Part shown: piece after piece, positions 47,010 through 55,913 of the stretch
Layout: each line of letters begins with the position of its first letter
Position numbering within the stretch: position 1 is the stretch's first letter
Assembly: GCF_900115165.1 (NCBI RefSeq)
Contig: NZ_FOVP01000002.1
Coordinates: 228,293-292,292, forward strand
DNA from: Roseovarius lutimaris
GTDB lineage: Bacteria; Pseudomonadota; Alphaproteobacteria; Rhodobacterales; Rhodobacteraceae
Direction: 5' to 3'
Length of the DNA: 64,000 nt
The notes under the pieces: model-generated
Database searches by the model: none
Told to the model about the DNA's origin: nothing
Seen by the model: only the letters and a program-made list of their open reading frames with translations
Program-made: the position numbers and the translations under genes

Positions 47010-48185
47010 TTAGCTGGCCGTATGGAGCAAGTCGGCCGGAGGCGCATAGTATTCGATCGATGCGCCCGTATCGCATTTGACACGAAATTTCACGATGCTT
47101 TCCGGGCGCAACAGATCGGCTGGCAGGCGAACCGACCACGATTTAGGCTCATTTTCGAAACCGGGGAAATGCTTTGCAAAATCCGTATTGCGATAGGGAT
47201 GAAATTCAGCCTGCCCAAACCTCACATTGTCGATGTAAACGTCAACCGCCACGATTTCGTGACCGACGTTCATGTCCACGACCCATCCGAAAATTTGGAA
47301 CTCCCGGCCCGAATTCACCGAAATCCATTGGGGTGCCCGCCCCCCAGTGGGAGGTCGTTTCAGGTCGAGCGGTGTGAACGCCACCGGATCACGCAATGAA
47401 ATCGCATACACATCCTGATTCAAATATAATCCGCGCCTGAAAACATGTATATTCGCCTTCGGGGAAATGAATTCGGCAATCATCCTCCGCATGAATTCGT
47501 CGGTCACCGTCGTCAGCCCGTATATGTCGGTCGACAGCGAACTGCTTTCCGAGCGGAGTTCATATACAATACCGCGTTCCTCAATGCCATCAATGTTTCG
47601 CGTGCCTGTAACCGTCTCCGCCTCGCGGGCAGTAACGACAAGAACGCCATCCTTCTCGAGCAATGAGCCGAGCTTTGCCAACCATTTTCCGAAAATATCC
47701 TCGGGCAGATGGGTGAACAGCGACATCGCGGTTATCAGATCGAACTTTCTGTCGCATTCGAACTTGTCCGGATGTTCGACAGACTGAATGGTGTTGACCT
47801 TGAGATAGGATTCCTGGAACGACATCGCGTCAGAATAGATGTCAGACACCCAGACCCGGTCTGCCGGAATGGACTGGATCATGAATCTTGTCGCGCGCCC
47901 GTGCCCGCTGGCGAACTCGAGAACAGATCCAATCTGGTGTGGGCCGCCAAAGTAATGCTGATAGAACTGTTCCATTACGTCATGCGTGCGACGACCGGAT
48001 TCTATATACTTGAAATAGGCGAAGTCGACCGGATGCTTCACTGCTATCGCCTTGTGGAACATCTCATCTTGGTCTGCGATTTTTCCATGAAAGTTTTCAG
48101 GAGAAATTCCGAGGGATGTCAGGTAATCCTCGACGCATCGTCTAGAGTGTGTCGAAATTTGAAGGTTTGTTATCAGTCCGTTCAT
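47010..48185 (-). CDS. SAM-dependent methyltransferase with C-terminal GW-type module
   Basis: A 391-residue protein from ATG 48185. The methyltransferase core has SVLEFASGHGRATRFM (motif I), VWVSDIYS (motif II), FDLITAMSLFTHLPED (motif IV) and DGVLVVTAREAE (motif VI). The C-terminal ~110 residues form an added beta module: FQIFGWVVDMN, VDVYIDNVRFGQAEF, RNTDFAKHFPGF and SWSVRLP. Its GW, acidic Arg/Asp and terminal strand pattern matches the 'GW' modules in the island's glycosyltransferase and in the 113-residue protein. The substrate is probably a sugar in the same glycan; unproven. Confidence 0.85.
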   Translation of the reverse strand: MNGLITNLQISTHSRRCVEDYLTSLGISPENFHGKIADQDEMFHKAIAVKHPVDFAYFKYIESGRRTHDVMEQFYQHYFGGPHQIGSVLEFASGHGRATRFMIQSIPADRVWVSDIYSDAMSFQESYLKVNTIQSVEHPDKFECDRKFDLITAMSLFTHLPEDIFGKWLAKLGSLLEKDGVLVVTAREAETVTGTRNIDGIEERGIVYELRSESSSLSTDIYGLTTVTDEFMRRMIAEFISPKANIHVFRRGLYLNQDVYAISLRDPVAFTPLDLKRPPTGGRAPQWISVNSGREFQIFGWVVDMNVGHEIVAVDVYIDNVRFGQAEFHPYRNTDFAKHFPGFENEPKSWSVRLPADLLRPESIVKFRVKCDTGASIEYYAPPADLLHTAS

Positions 48186-48424
48186 GTAGCAACCTCGCTC
48201 ACCAAATACGGGAAGGTAAAACTACCATAGCGAAAAATCTGCCTAGAAAAATTTTTTCTACCTCAGCCTTGCATCTCCGCAATTATGTACAAAAGGTTTA
48301 GCTGTCAAAGTCTTTTTCTCTTATAAAATTCTGAATTATGAGTCGGCTCCGAGATTCGGATGCCGACGTAAGCTGCGATTTGCAGTGGTAAATCCCCATT
48401 TTCAACGGGGTCCAGCCGTAGAAT

Positions 48425-48520
48425 TCGTGCGGCTGTTTTCAGTTTCTTGGCGGGGGGCATTTCGCCGATGGCCTGTTGGGGCGTTCGTTGTTGTAAGTCC
48501 ATAGCCATTTGGTGCGTCAA
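48425..48520 (-). mobile_element. IS3-family transposase (OrfB) C-terminal remnant
   Basis: On the minus strand the sequence reads KWLWTYNNERPN, then after a one-base shift AIGEMPPAKKLKTAA, the diagnostic C-terminus of IS3-group OrfB transposases. Only this tail remains, and it is frameshifted. It sits in the 454-bp gap 48186-48639 between the glycan island and ubiV; the remainder of that gap shows no gene. Confidence 0.7.
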
Positions 48521-48639
48521 CCCAAAGGGCTCCGGTTTCGGCTGGGTGAAAGGTCAGGGGCAAGTCAGAGCCTCTGGAAACCCGGAACGGTTCATAGAGG
48601 CAGAACCGTTTATCGCTTCGGACGGATGACAATATGCGA

Positions 48640-49551
48640 TCAGCCGGACGCGGCCATAGCGATGCGTCGATAGCCAGCCTGTCCGTAATAGAACCCATTA
48701 CTGAACGCCACATCGCCGCAAATGTCGTGGAGTGCCTGCTCAGCGTCCGTAATGTTCGAAGTGCAGTCCAGCGCATCACGAAAAGTGCGTGCGACAGCCA
48801 CCATATCGACGGCTTGCGGCATCAGGCGCAGATGCGTCACGCCAACGGATGCAAGCTTGGGCATTTCTGGCAACAGATCGACATAGCTTTGCGATTGGGT
48901 CTGAATACCGTTGACCCGCAGAATTGGCCGCTCATCTGTTGTGCAAAGAGGCATGCCATCGGCGTCGTCTTCGCACACGAACTGGCAGTTATCCTTGGTA
49001 CGCCCGTGCGCGCGCGCGTGGTAACAACGTGCCGAGACAGCCAATGACGCCCGCCCGAAGACCTGCACCTCCACACCAAGCCCCAGATCGCGGGCGGCCT
49101 TGGTGGCCACGGCAATCGCCTCGGCAGGTAATTCGGTGGGCAGGCAGATGTGACTGGCCCCTTGGCGGGCCATCCATGCAATCGTTGCCTCGTTATAGGC
49201 GTTCATGAATGGCCCAATGCGGTGGGGACGGTCACCTCGGACATAAAGACCCGCAGCGTTGTTAATTTCAATCTCGGGCGCGTCCATCGCGGCCAGATCA
49301 GCAGTCGCCTTGCGCTCGCGTTTCAGCATCACTTCGGCCAGCGATGACAGGATCACCGTCTTGCCAGCCCTTTCCAGCCGCGCAATCGTGTCTGGCAGGT
49401 CAGCCTCGTGAAACGGCGCGCGCTTGGAACAGATGACTTCGCCCAGATAAACCTCATCCACAGGGGTTTCATCCGCGATACGCGCGTAGAAATCGCGCCG
49501 CTTTTCAGCAGACCAGTGATAGGCAATCGGGCCTAGTGTGAGTTTTGTCAT
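48640..49551 (-). CDS. ubiV: O2-independent ubiquinone biosynthesis protein UbiV (U32 family)
   Basis: A 303-residue U32-family protein from ATG 49551; an ATG at 49566 would overlap ubiU by 10 bp. It opens with TKLTLGPIAYHW and shows the four cysteines that bind a [4Fe-4S] cluster in UbiV: one in VICSKRAP, three in SARCYHARAHG, DNCQF and VCEDDADG. UbiU and UbiV form a heterodimer that hydroxylates ubiquinone intermediates without oxygen, using prephenate as oxygen donor. It is the last gene of the hemerythrin-ubiT-ubiU-ubiV operon. Its presence signals respiration with alternative acceptors. Confidence 0.93.
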   Translation of the reverse strand: MTKLTLGPIAYHWSAEKRRDFYARIADETPVDEVYLGEVICSKRAPFHEADLPDTIARLERAGKTVILSSLAEVMLKRERKATADLAAMDAPEIEINNAAGLYVRGDRPHRIGPFMNAYNEATIAWMARQGASHICLPTELPAEAIAVATKAARDLGLGVEVQVFGRASLAVSARCYHARAHGRTKDNCQFVCEDDADGMPLCTTDERPILRVNGIQTQSQSYVDLLPEMPKLASVGVTHLRLMPQAVDMVAVARTFRDALDCTSNITDAEQALHDICGDVAFSNGFYYGQAGYRRIAMAASG

Positions 49552-49556
49552 CTCTG

Positions 49557-50555
49557 TTACCGCCATTTCTTGGTCTCGAACGCGCCTTGGGTCTGCTTTT
49601 GCCCCTCGGTCAGTGCCACGAGGTCTGCCATATCCGCAGATCGGCCCGCGCGAATATCATCGACCGCGCGGCGAAAGGCGGAAACCACGCCCCGTACATA
49701 GGATTTTGACCGCTGCCGCCCCTCGATTTTGAACGCATGGACACCGGCATCGATCAGCTCCGGCAGCAGCCGTGACAGGTTCAGGCTGACGGGTTCTTCA
49801 AAGGCGTAATAGGCGTCTGACCGGTGCGGCGCGGTGTAACGCCCCTTGCAGATGGTGGGGTAGCCCGCCTTTTCATCGGGTCCAAAGCAATCAATGGTGA
49901 AGCCGGCCAGTTGCGACGACATTGTACCATCGGCATCGCGTTTGTATTCAACATCCGAGGCGGGTGAACAGACGCCATCCATATTGGTTGATTGGCCTGT
50001 CAGATAATTGGTCAGGCTGCATCGCCCTTCTACCATCAGACCGTGATTGCCGAAAATGAAGGTCTCGATTTCGCAAGGGATTTCCTTGCGGACCTGCTTG
50101 ATTTCCGGGATTGTCAGGATGCGCGGCAGCACCACGCGTTTAACGCCAAAATTTTCGCAATAGTACCTGATGGCCTCCGGGCTTGAGGCCGCGGCCTGTA
50201 CCGACAGATGCAAACGGACCTGCGGATGGGTCTGGGCAATATAATCGGCCACGCCCATATCGGCGACGATGAACGCATCAATCCCCAATCTGGCACCCGT
50301 ATCCGCCGCCTGCCGCCACAGATCAACCTTGCCCGCAGGCGGGTAGGTGTTCAGCGCCAAAAGCACCTTTGTACCCTTTGCATGAGCATAAATCACCGCC
50401 TCTGCCAGTTCATCGGGAGTGAAGTTAAGCCCCGGGAAGTTCCTGGCGTTGGTGGCATCCTGAAACCCGCAATAGACAGCATCGGCACCAGCATCGACCG
50501 CTGTGCGCAATGCTGCGGGCGTACCGGCGGGGCAAATCAGTTCGGCGAGGCTCAT
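49557..50555 (-). CDS. ubiU: O2-independent ubiquinone biosynthesis protein UbiU (U32 family)
   Basis: A 332-residue U32 protein. The sequence opens MSLAELICPAGTPAALRTAVDAGADAVY, and the cluster cysteines lie in VEGRCSLTNYLTG, DGVCSPAS, TIDCFGP and PTICKGRY; the U32 signature is the DAGVHAFKIEGRQRS segment. Partner of UbiV. The start overlaps ubiT by 4 bp (ATGA), giving translational coupling. The family was formerly annotated as peptidase U32 or collagenase-like. Confidence 0.94.
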   Translation of the reverse strand: MSLAELICPAGTPAALRTAVDAGADAVYCGFQDATNARNFPGLNFTPDELAEAVIYAHAKGTKVLLALNTYPPAGKVDLWRQAADTGARLGIDAFIVADMGVADYIAQTHPQVRLHLSVQAAASSPEAIRYYCENFGVKRVVLPRILTIPEIKQVRKEIPCEIETFIFGNHGLMVEGRCSLTNYLTGQSTNMDGVCSPASDVEYKRDADGTMSSQLAGFTIDCFGPDEKAGYPTICKGRYTAPHRSDAYYAFEEPVSLNLSRLLPELIDAGVHAFKIEGRQRSKSYVRGVVSAFRRAVDDIRAGRSADMADLVALTEGQKQTQGAFETKKWR

Positions 50556-51037
50556 GGTGCGACGGCTCCGTTCTCTTGGGTGGGATAGTTGCGCCGCAAC
50601 CGGGCGAGGATCACGCGACCGGGGGCGCCAAACATATCCGCCGTCTCTTCGGCAATAGAGCCGTCCACGTCGTCCAGCGCATTGCGCAATCGCACGACCG
50701 CTTCGGTGTCACCCGACACCTCTAGATCGCGCGAGAAAAAGGCAGCGTCGCCGTCCTCTTCTGCATCCATCAGTTCCAGGAGCAGCATGAACTTACCACG
50801 GATCAATGCACCGGGGTGCGGCGCGGCATCGCGTGGAACGGCACGGAAGATCAGTGCCTCGGGGTCCGGCCGCAAGTGCAGGGCAAAGGGAAGCTCGATC
50901 GGGTCAATCAGGAAATCTGTTGACTGGTGCGGTCCCAACCGTGCAAAAAGCGATGGATGCCGTGCCGCAATACGCCGGACGACGTGCGTTAAGAGTGGTT
51001 GGATCAAGGCGCAGGGCAGGCGGGACAGATCGGTCAT
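50552..51037 (-). CDS. ubiT: Ubiquinone anaerobic biosynthesis accessory factor UbiT (SCP2 lipid-carrier domain)
   Basis: A 161-residue protein with an SCP2/sterol-carrier fold: ALHLRPDPEALIFRAV, ALIRGKFMLLLELMDAEEDGDAAFFSRDLEVSGD and the following strand-helix. UbiT binds prenylated intermediates so that UbiU/V can act without oxygen. Four-base overlaps connect it to the hemerythrin gene upstream and ubiU downstream. Assignment rests on the SCP2 motif and the ubiU/ubiV context. Confidence 0.92.
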   Translation of the reverse strand: MTDLSRLPCALIQPLLTHVVRRIAARHPSLFARLGPHQSTDFLIDPIELPFALHLRPDPEALIFRAVPRDAAPHPGALIRGKFMLLLELMDAEEDGDAAFFSRDLEVSGDTEAVVRLRNALDDVDGSIAEETADMFGAPGRVILARLRRNYPTQENGAVAP

Positions 51038-51522
51038 GCGGCATCCTCAAGGCGCGGGAACAACACCGTGTCTTCAAGGAACATATGCTCGTCCATATCC
51101 TCAACCAGTTTGCCAAGCCCTGCGTAAAGCCTGGTCCAGGATCCGCAGGCATATGATGGCAAGCGGAACCCATGCGTAATCGCGGCGATCTTGTTCAGCG
51201 TCGCCTCTTGCCCCGAATGATCGTGACGCAACGCGGCGATGGGCCCATCTGCCTTTTCAGGGCGTCCAAAATCCACCGCTGCAAAGACATTCTCTTCTTC
51301 TTCGCGCATGTGGACCTCGAGGTTGACGATCAGCGCTTCAAGTGCATGTGTCAGCCCATGCGGCGCATTCGGGTCGTCGGCGTGGACCGTCTCGACCTTG
51401 CGGCCCAATGCAATCAATTCCGGCAACTCGCGCCGATGTGTTGCGTGATAGCGCTCTAGTATATGCGCGATCAGCGCGGGTGTCGGCGCATCTTTGCCGG
51501 GAAACTCAATGGGTCTGACCAT
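51034..51522 (-). CDS. Hemerythrin-domain protein (RIC/DnrN-like di-iron)
   Basis: A 162-residue protein with the hemerythrin HHE pattern: an H at LIAHILERYHATHRREL, HMREEEENVF, LRHDHSGQEA and the closing HMFLEDTVLFPRL provide the His/Glu di-iron ligands. The N-terminal ScdA-type cysteine domain of full RIC proteins is absent. Such proteins repair Fe-S clusters or handle nitric oxide, which fits protection of the Fe-S enzymes UbiU/V. It is first in the ubi operon. Regulation by the divergent Rrf2 factor is inference. Confidence 0.88.
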   Translation of the reverse strand: MVRPIEFPGKDAPTPALIAHILERYHATHRRELPELIALGRKVETVHADDPNAPHGLTHALEALIVNLEVHMREEEENVFAAVDFGRPEKADGPIAALRHDHSGQEATLNKIAAITHGFRLPSYACGSWTRLYAGLGKLVEDMDEHMFLEDTVLFPRLEDAA

Positions 51523-51583
51523 TTGGATGTTCTCCTTTGTCTCAGCCTTTTGGTGATGCGCGCGTTTGTTCTATACGCTCGTG

Positions 51584-52117
51584 TCAGCCGGTAGCGATGT
51601 TGGGCCGTCGCGCGATCGCCGTTTTACACCATGTCAAAATTGCTTTCTCATCTGATGACAGGTTGGTGGCCATGCCATCTGCGAAACGCTCAAAGGCTGC
51701 GCGATGCGTGTCAGAGACGCCAAGCAAGACGGGTATCTCGCTGGCCAGTGCATCTCCGATCAGCTGGCGAAAGCCATGGCCTTCGGCTTCGCGCAGACCG
51801 AATTTGTTCAGCACGATCAGATCAGCGCCTTCGGCTGCCAGACGCGCAACGGCGATCCCGACGGCGTCTTCCAACGCGCCGGCATCCATCTTGCAAGCAG
51901 AAGAGCCGGGACCCAGATCCTGAGTAATGCGCACAATCGGGCCATTCGGCAAAAGCCGAAGCGTATTTTCGCACTGTTTTGATGCATCACTTTGCTCAAA
52001 ATCGCGCAGAGCACCCAGTACTCTTATCCCCTCACTGCTGAGCCGGGTCACCGCATCGGCCAGCAAACGATCCGCCACGCCGCGCTCTGTCGGGGTAATG
52101 CACGCCAGCGGCGTCAT
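51584..52117 (-). CDS. DUF2478 protein
   Basis: A 177-residue DUF2478 protein from ATG 52117, 61 bp upstream of the hemerythrin gene in the same direction. It has a TERGVADRLL start region, CKMDAGALEDAVG and ADLIVLNKFGLREAEGHGFR, the conserved 'NKFG' block of a predicted nucleotide-binding fold without a normal P-loop. DUF2478 genes often sit in denitrification or molybdate clusters. Function unknown. It is divergent from the NsrR-like gene across a palindromic operator. Confidence 0.82.
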   Translation of the reverse strand: MTPLACITPTERGVADRLLADAVTRLSSEGIRVLGALRDFEQSDASKQCENTLRLLPNGPIVRITQDLGPGSSACKMDAGALEDAVGIAVARLAAEGADLIVLNKFGLREAEGHGFRQLIGDALASEIPVLLGVSDTHRAAFERFADGMATNLSSDEKAILTWCKTAIARRPNIATG

Positions 52118-52201
52118 GTGTGGCCACCTGCGTTGATATTGGCTTCGCTGATGCCTTTCATAGCAGACACTTTCAGATAGTATTGACCGTGAGTGATGAT
52201 C

Positions 52202-52218
52202 CGGTATTTGAAATACCG
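52202..52218. promoter_or_regulatory. Perfect palindromic operator between DUF2478 and the Rrf2 regulator
   Basis: CGGTATTT-G-AAATACCG is a perfect 8-bp inverted repeat with a single central base. The half-site resembles the ATTT/AAAT-type half-sites bound by NsrR-like Rrf2 repressors. A further AAATACC half-site occurs about 30 bp on (52244-52250). Confidence 0.7.
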
Positions 52219-52267
52219 ATTACACCTTTTGAATACGCAATGTAAATACCAAATCAGGACACAGATC

Positions 52268-52681
52268 TTGCGCCTTACCACTTTCACCGATTTTGGCCTG
52301 CGTGTGCTCATGCGCATGGCAGGCGAACCCGACCGCCCCTTCACCACCGCAGAGCTGGCAGAGGAGTTCTGCATCTCGCGCAATCACCTGGCCAAAGTTA
52401 TCTCGGCACTATCTGCCGGAGGATATCTGAAGACGCGTCGTGGAGGGGGTGGTGGCGCGGAATTGGCACAAAAACCCGACAAGATAAGGCTGGGCGATGT
52501 CGTATCCCTGCTTGAGGCAGATCAGGCGTTGGTGGAGTGCTTCTTGGCCAACGGCAACGCTTGCACCCTGACATCTCGCTGCCAGCTTAAGGCGAAGCTG
52601 CTGCAGGCCGAAGCTGCCTTCATTGCCGATTTGAACCGCAGTACGTTGGCCGACTGCATCTATTACCCGATCAAGTTTTGA
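52268..52681 (+). CDS. Rrf2-family regulator, NsrR-like (NO-sensing)
   Basis: A 137-residue protein from TTG 52268, giving the usual opening MRLTTFTDFGLRVLMRMA; an upstream extended frame from 52193 would cross the operator. The helix-turn-helix is FTTAELAEEFCISRNHLAKVI. Three cysteines in ECFLANGNACTLTSRCQLK match the Fe-S cluster site of NsrR/IscR. NsrR loses its cluster on reacting with NO and derepresses hemerythrin and denitrification genes, consistent with the divergent neighbours here. NsrR versus another Rrf2 subtype is inference. Confidence 0.88.
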   Translation: MRLTTFTDFGLRVLMRMAGEPDRPFTTAELAEEFCISRNHLAKVISALSAGGYLKTRRGGGGGAELAQKPDKIRLGDVVSLLEADQALVECFLANGNACTLTSRCQLKAKLLQAEAAFIADLNRSTLADCIYYPIKF

Positions 52682-52994
52682 CTTTGGACTGTGGCACTCA
52701 AGGCGCTGCCTTAGTTCAACGCGGGGCCGCCGACATGATTTTGCATGCCATTGGCCGCTCGATTCTGGTGAATCTGACCGAGGGTCAGGCCTAGGAAGGA
52801 CGTTCGGCGGCGGGCATGTTCGCCAGCGTAACGGCCGACACGACATTTCTGGCAGACCGCGCCGATGACAACGACACATTGCGCAATGTCTTGAAACCTT
52901 GCGGAGCCATCGCCAACATTCGTCCAATTTGCGTCGTTACGGATCTCGTTGCGGACTTATGGGCCGGTGAGCAAACCAAGCAGAACAAACCTGC
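52682..52994. other. Intergenic gap between the Rrf2 gene and the pckA terminator
   Basis: No recognisable gene, dyad or repeat was found; several short open stretches lack ribosome sites. Confidence 0.4.
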
Positions 52995-53024
52995 AAAAGG
53001 TCCTGACCGTATTTGGTCAGGACC
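52995..53024 (-). terminator. Rho-independent terminator of pckA
   Basis: GGTCCTGACC (52999-53008) and GGTCAGGACC (53015-53024) form a perfect 10-bp stem with a 6-nt loop, followed on the minus strand by TTTTG. It lies just past the pckA stop at 53037. Confidence 0.88.
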
Positions 53025-53036
53025 GATGTCGCGTAC

Positions 53037-54635
53037 CTAGCCGATGATGACCGCCTTCAGATCGTCATCAATGTAGGGCAGGTACTGTTCGAAGTTCTTC
53101 GCGAACATATCCACCAGCTTGGCCGCCTGAATGTCATAGTCATCCTGGTTTTCCCAGGTGCGGCGCGGGTCCAGCAGGACCTCGGCAACGCCGGGGGCCT
53201 CGACGGGGACGTCGAACCCGAAATTCGGGTCCTTTCGGAATTCGACCTCTGAAAGCGACCCATCCAGAGCCGCCGTCAGCAAGCTGCGCGTGGCCTTGAT
53301 TGGCATCCGCGAGCCCTTTCCATAAGCGCCGCCGGTCCACCCTGAATTCACCAGCCAGCAGGTCGAGCCATAGCGTGCGATCTTGTCGCGAAGCAGGTTG
53401 CCATAGACCTCGGGGCGGCGCGGCATGAACGGCGCACCAAAGCAGGTTGAAAAGACCGTCTGCGGTTCGGTCAGGCCGCGTTCTGTCCCCGCCATCTTGG
53501 CCGTGAAGCCGGAAAGGAAGTGATACATCGCCTGTGTCGGTGTCAACCGCGCGATCGGGGGCAGTACGCCAAACGCATCACAGGTCAGCATCACGATATT
53601 CTTGGGGTGCCCGGCCATTCCCGTTTCCGAGGCGTTGGGAATGTAATCAAGAGGATAGGCACACCGCATGTTTTGGGTGAGGCTTGAATCTTCGAAATCA
53701 AGTTCCCGTGTCTCATCGTCGTAAACCATGTTTTCGATGACCGTGCCAAACATCGAGCAGGTCGCGAAAATCTCGGGTTCCGCCTCGGCACTCAGGTTGA
53801 TTGTCTTGGCATAGCAACCACCTTCAAAGTTGAAGGTGCCACGATCCGACCAGCCATGTTCGTCATCGCCCAAAAGCGTTCGGTCGGGGTCTGCCGAGAG
53901 GGTCGTCTTGCCGGTGCCCGAGAGGCCAAAGAAAATGGCCGCGTCCGTCGGGTTGTCATTTGCGTGGTTGGCCGAGCAGTGCATCGGCATGACGCCTTTT
54001 TCGGGCAACAGGTAATTCAGCAGGCCAAAGACCGATTTCTTGTTCTCGCCCGCGTATTCCGTGTTGCCGATCAGGATCAGCTTTTCGTCGAGATTGAGCG
54101 CGATCACAGTTTCCGAGTTACAGCCGTGGCGGGATGGGTCAGCCTTGAAGTTGGTGCAGTTGATGATCGTGTATTCAGCAACGAAACTGTTCAGATCCTC
54201 GCGCTCGGGCCGACGCAGCATGTGGCGAATGAACAGGCTGTGCCAGGCCAGATCGTTGATTATGCGAACGTTGATGCTGTGCTCCGGGTCGGCGCCTGCG
54301 ACCAAATCCTGAACGAAATAATCGCCACCAGCCATATGCGCCAGCATGTCCTGGTGCAGCCTGTCAAAGGCCTCTGGGTCCATCGGTGCGTTGTTTTCCC
54401 ACCAGATTTCATTTTCCGTGCTTTCCGTGCGGACGATAAACTTGTCCGTCGGGGACCGGCCGGTGAATTCGCCGGTTGAAACAAGCAGAGTTCCGCCATT
54501 TCCCTGGGCGCCTTCGTTTCTTTTAAGCGCGGCTTCGACGAGGGCGGCTTCTATGAGGTTGTAATAAACATTGCCCAACCCTTTGATCCCCTGGTCTTCA
54601 AGTCGGAATCCTGGGTTTACCCGTCCAGTTGTCAT
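53037..54635 (-). CDS. pckA: Phosphoenolpyruvate carboxykinase (ATP)
   Basis: A 532-residue ATP-dependent PEPCK. Diagnostic segments: [15 protein letters not shown] (P-loop, about 240-255), [11 protein letters not shown] (kinase-2 with metal ligands), the [13 protein letters not shown] lysine loop and [20 protein letters not shown] near the C-terminus. It converts oxaloacetate to PEP and CO2 with ATP, the entry step of gluconeogenesis. The ATG at 54635 gives full length. The 267-bp upstream region carries an inverted repeat at 54686-54711. Confidence 0.98.
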   Translation of the reverse strand: MTTGRVNPGFRLEDQGIKGLGNVYYNLIEAALVEAALKRNEGAQGNGGTLLVSTGEFTGRSPTDKFIVRTESTENEIWWENNAPMDPEAFDRLHQDMLAHMAGGDYFVQDLVAGADPEHSINVRIINDLAWHSLFIRHMLRRPEREDLNSFVAEYTIINCTNFKADPSRHGCNSETVIALNLDEKLILIGNTEYAGENKKSVFGLLNYLLPEKGVMPMHCSANHANDNPTDAAIFFGLSGTGKTTLSADPDRTLLGDDEHGWSDRGTFNFEGGCYAKTINLSAEAEPEIFATCSMFGTVIENMVYDDETRELDFEDSSLTQNMRCAYPLDYIPNASETGMAGHPKNIVMLTCDAFGVLPPIARLTPTQAMYHFLSGFTAKMAGTERGLTEPQTVFSTCFGAPFMPRRPEVYGNLLRDKIARYGSTCWLVNSGWTGGAYGKGSRMPIKATRSLLTAALDGSLSEVEFRKDPNFGFDVPVEAPGVAEVLLDPRRTWENQDDYDIQAAKLVDMFAKNFEQYLPYIDDDLKAVIIG

Positions 54636-54685
54636 GTAGGTCTCCTTTGGTGTCGTACTCTACAACGTCGCAACCGGGTGCAGAG

Positions 54686-54711
54686 CGTAAATCGTGGCTG
54701 CTGTATTTACG
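54686..54711. promoter_or_regulatory. Inverted repeat upstream of pckA
   Basis: CGTAAAT (54686-54692) and ATTTACG (54705-54711) form a perfect 7-bp inverted repeat with a 12-bp spacer, about 50 bp upstream of the pckA ATG. A regulator-binding site is possible; the identity is unknown. Confidence 0.35.
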
Positions 54712-54902
54712 ATAGGTGTTAGCATGGGCCTTTAGATGCTGAAAGCTAAGATAGGCGTCGTTAGCGCCATCAAATCAACGTTTAGCGTCATCATTGCGAA
54801 TTTCGGGATTTGCGTTTCGCCCGCCAATGCACACGGTCGGTCATGTCGTGCGTTTCGCATCGCGGCCCAATCGCGCGGCGCGCAAATCGCCTTGGACAGG
54901 TT

Positions 54903-55898
54903 TTAAGGCTGGAGCAGGATTTTTCCATGATGCTTACCGGCTTCCATGATGCGGTGCGCCTCGGCCGCCTGGCCCAGCGGAAGAACCGCGTGGGTTACGC
55001 TGCGAAGCGAGCCGCTGGCAAAGATCGGCCATACCTTTTCGCGAAGGTCCTGGGCGACCTCGGCCTTGAAACCGTCCGAGCGTGATCGCAGGGTCGACCC
55101 GGTGTAACTGATCCGTTTGAGCATCACCGGCATCAGGTCAATTTCAACCTTGGAACCAAGGTTGAATGCCAGTTGGATGATGCGTGCGTCGTGGCGCGCG
55201 GCCTTGATATTGCGGGCAACATAATCGCCGCCGATAATATCGAGGATGATATCGGCGCCGCCCGCCTCGCGACAGATCGGAACGAAATCCTCTTCGTTGA
55301 AATTGATGGTTCGTATCGCCCCAAGTGACGTGGCAAACGTCGCGGCCGCGTCTGACTCGACCGTGGTGTAGACGTTGAGGCCCATCGCGGTGCCAAGTTG
55401 AATCGCGGTGGAGCCAATCCCGCCAGACCCTCCGTGAACAAGGAAGTTGCCATTTTCAGGAATAGCCTGGCCGAAAAAGACGTTGCTCCAGACGGTGAAA
55501 AAAGTCTCAGGCAGGCCGGCGGCATCCATCTCTTCGACACCCTTGGGGATCGGCAGACAATGAGTGGCGGCAACGGCCACATATTCGGCATATCCGCCGC
55601 CATTGGTCAGGGCGCAGACCCGGTCGCCGGGCGTCCACTTTGTCTGGTCTGGCCCTGCGGCAACCACTTCGCCCGACACTTCGAGCCCAAGCAGGTCCGA
55701 CGCGCCCTTGGGAGGCGGGTAATGGCCCCTGCGCTGAACCAGATCAGGGCCATTGACGCCGACAGCCGTGACCTTGATGAGAATTTCGTCGGCCGCAGGT
55801 GTTGGCAGGGGGCGGACCCCCTCAACCAGAACCTCGGGCCCGCCGGTGCCATTGGCCTCGATTACTTTCATGGTGTCGGGAAGGTGCGGGAAAGTCAT
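54903..55898 (-). CDS. Zinc-independent NAD(P)H:quinone oxidoreductase (MDR family)
   Basis: A 331-residue medium-chain reductase without the structural or catalytic zinc cysteines. The GHYPPPKG and LGLEVSGEVVAAG segments are the conserved N-terminal block of quinone reductase/PIG3 proteins, and VHGGSGGIGSTAIQLGTAMG (about 150-169) is the NADPH-binding fold. It reduces quinones with NADPH. Start at 55898 or the second ATG (55871) cannot be separated because neither has a good ribosome site. It follows the CoA-ligase pair in the same direction, 15 bp after it, and may be co-transcribed. Confidence 0.9.
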   Translation of the reverse strand: MTFPHLPDTMKVIEANGTGGPEVLVEGVRPLPTPAADEILIKVTAVGVNGPDLVQRRGHYPPPKGASDLLGLEVSGEVVAAGPDQTKWTPGDRVCALTNGGGYAEYVAVAATHCLPIPKGVEEMDAAGLPETFFTVWSNVFFGQAIPENGNFLVHGGSGGIGSTAIQLGTAMGLNVYTTVESDAAATFATSLGAIRTINFNEEDFVPICREAGGADIILDIIGGDYVARNIKAARHDARIIQLAFNLGSKVEIDLMPVMLKRISYTGSTLRSRSDGFKAEVAQDLREKVWPIFASGSLRSVTHAVLPLGQAAEAHRIMEAGKHHGKILLQP

Positions 55899-55913
55899 GG
55901 TGGAAAAACCCTG

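Noticed and set aside
52193..52267. Upstream ATG extension of the Rrf2 regulator
   Set aside because: It crosses the perfect palindrome at 52202-52218 and adds residues absent from the family; the TTG at 52268 gives the standard N-terminus.
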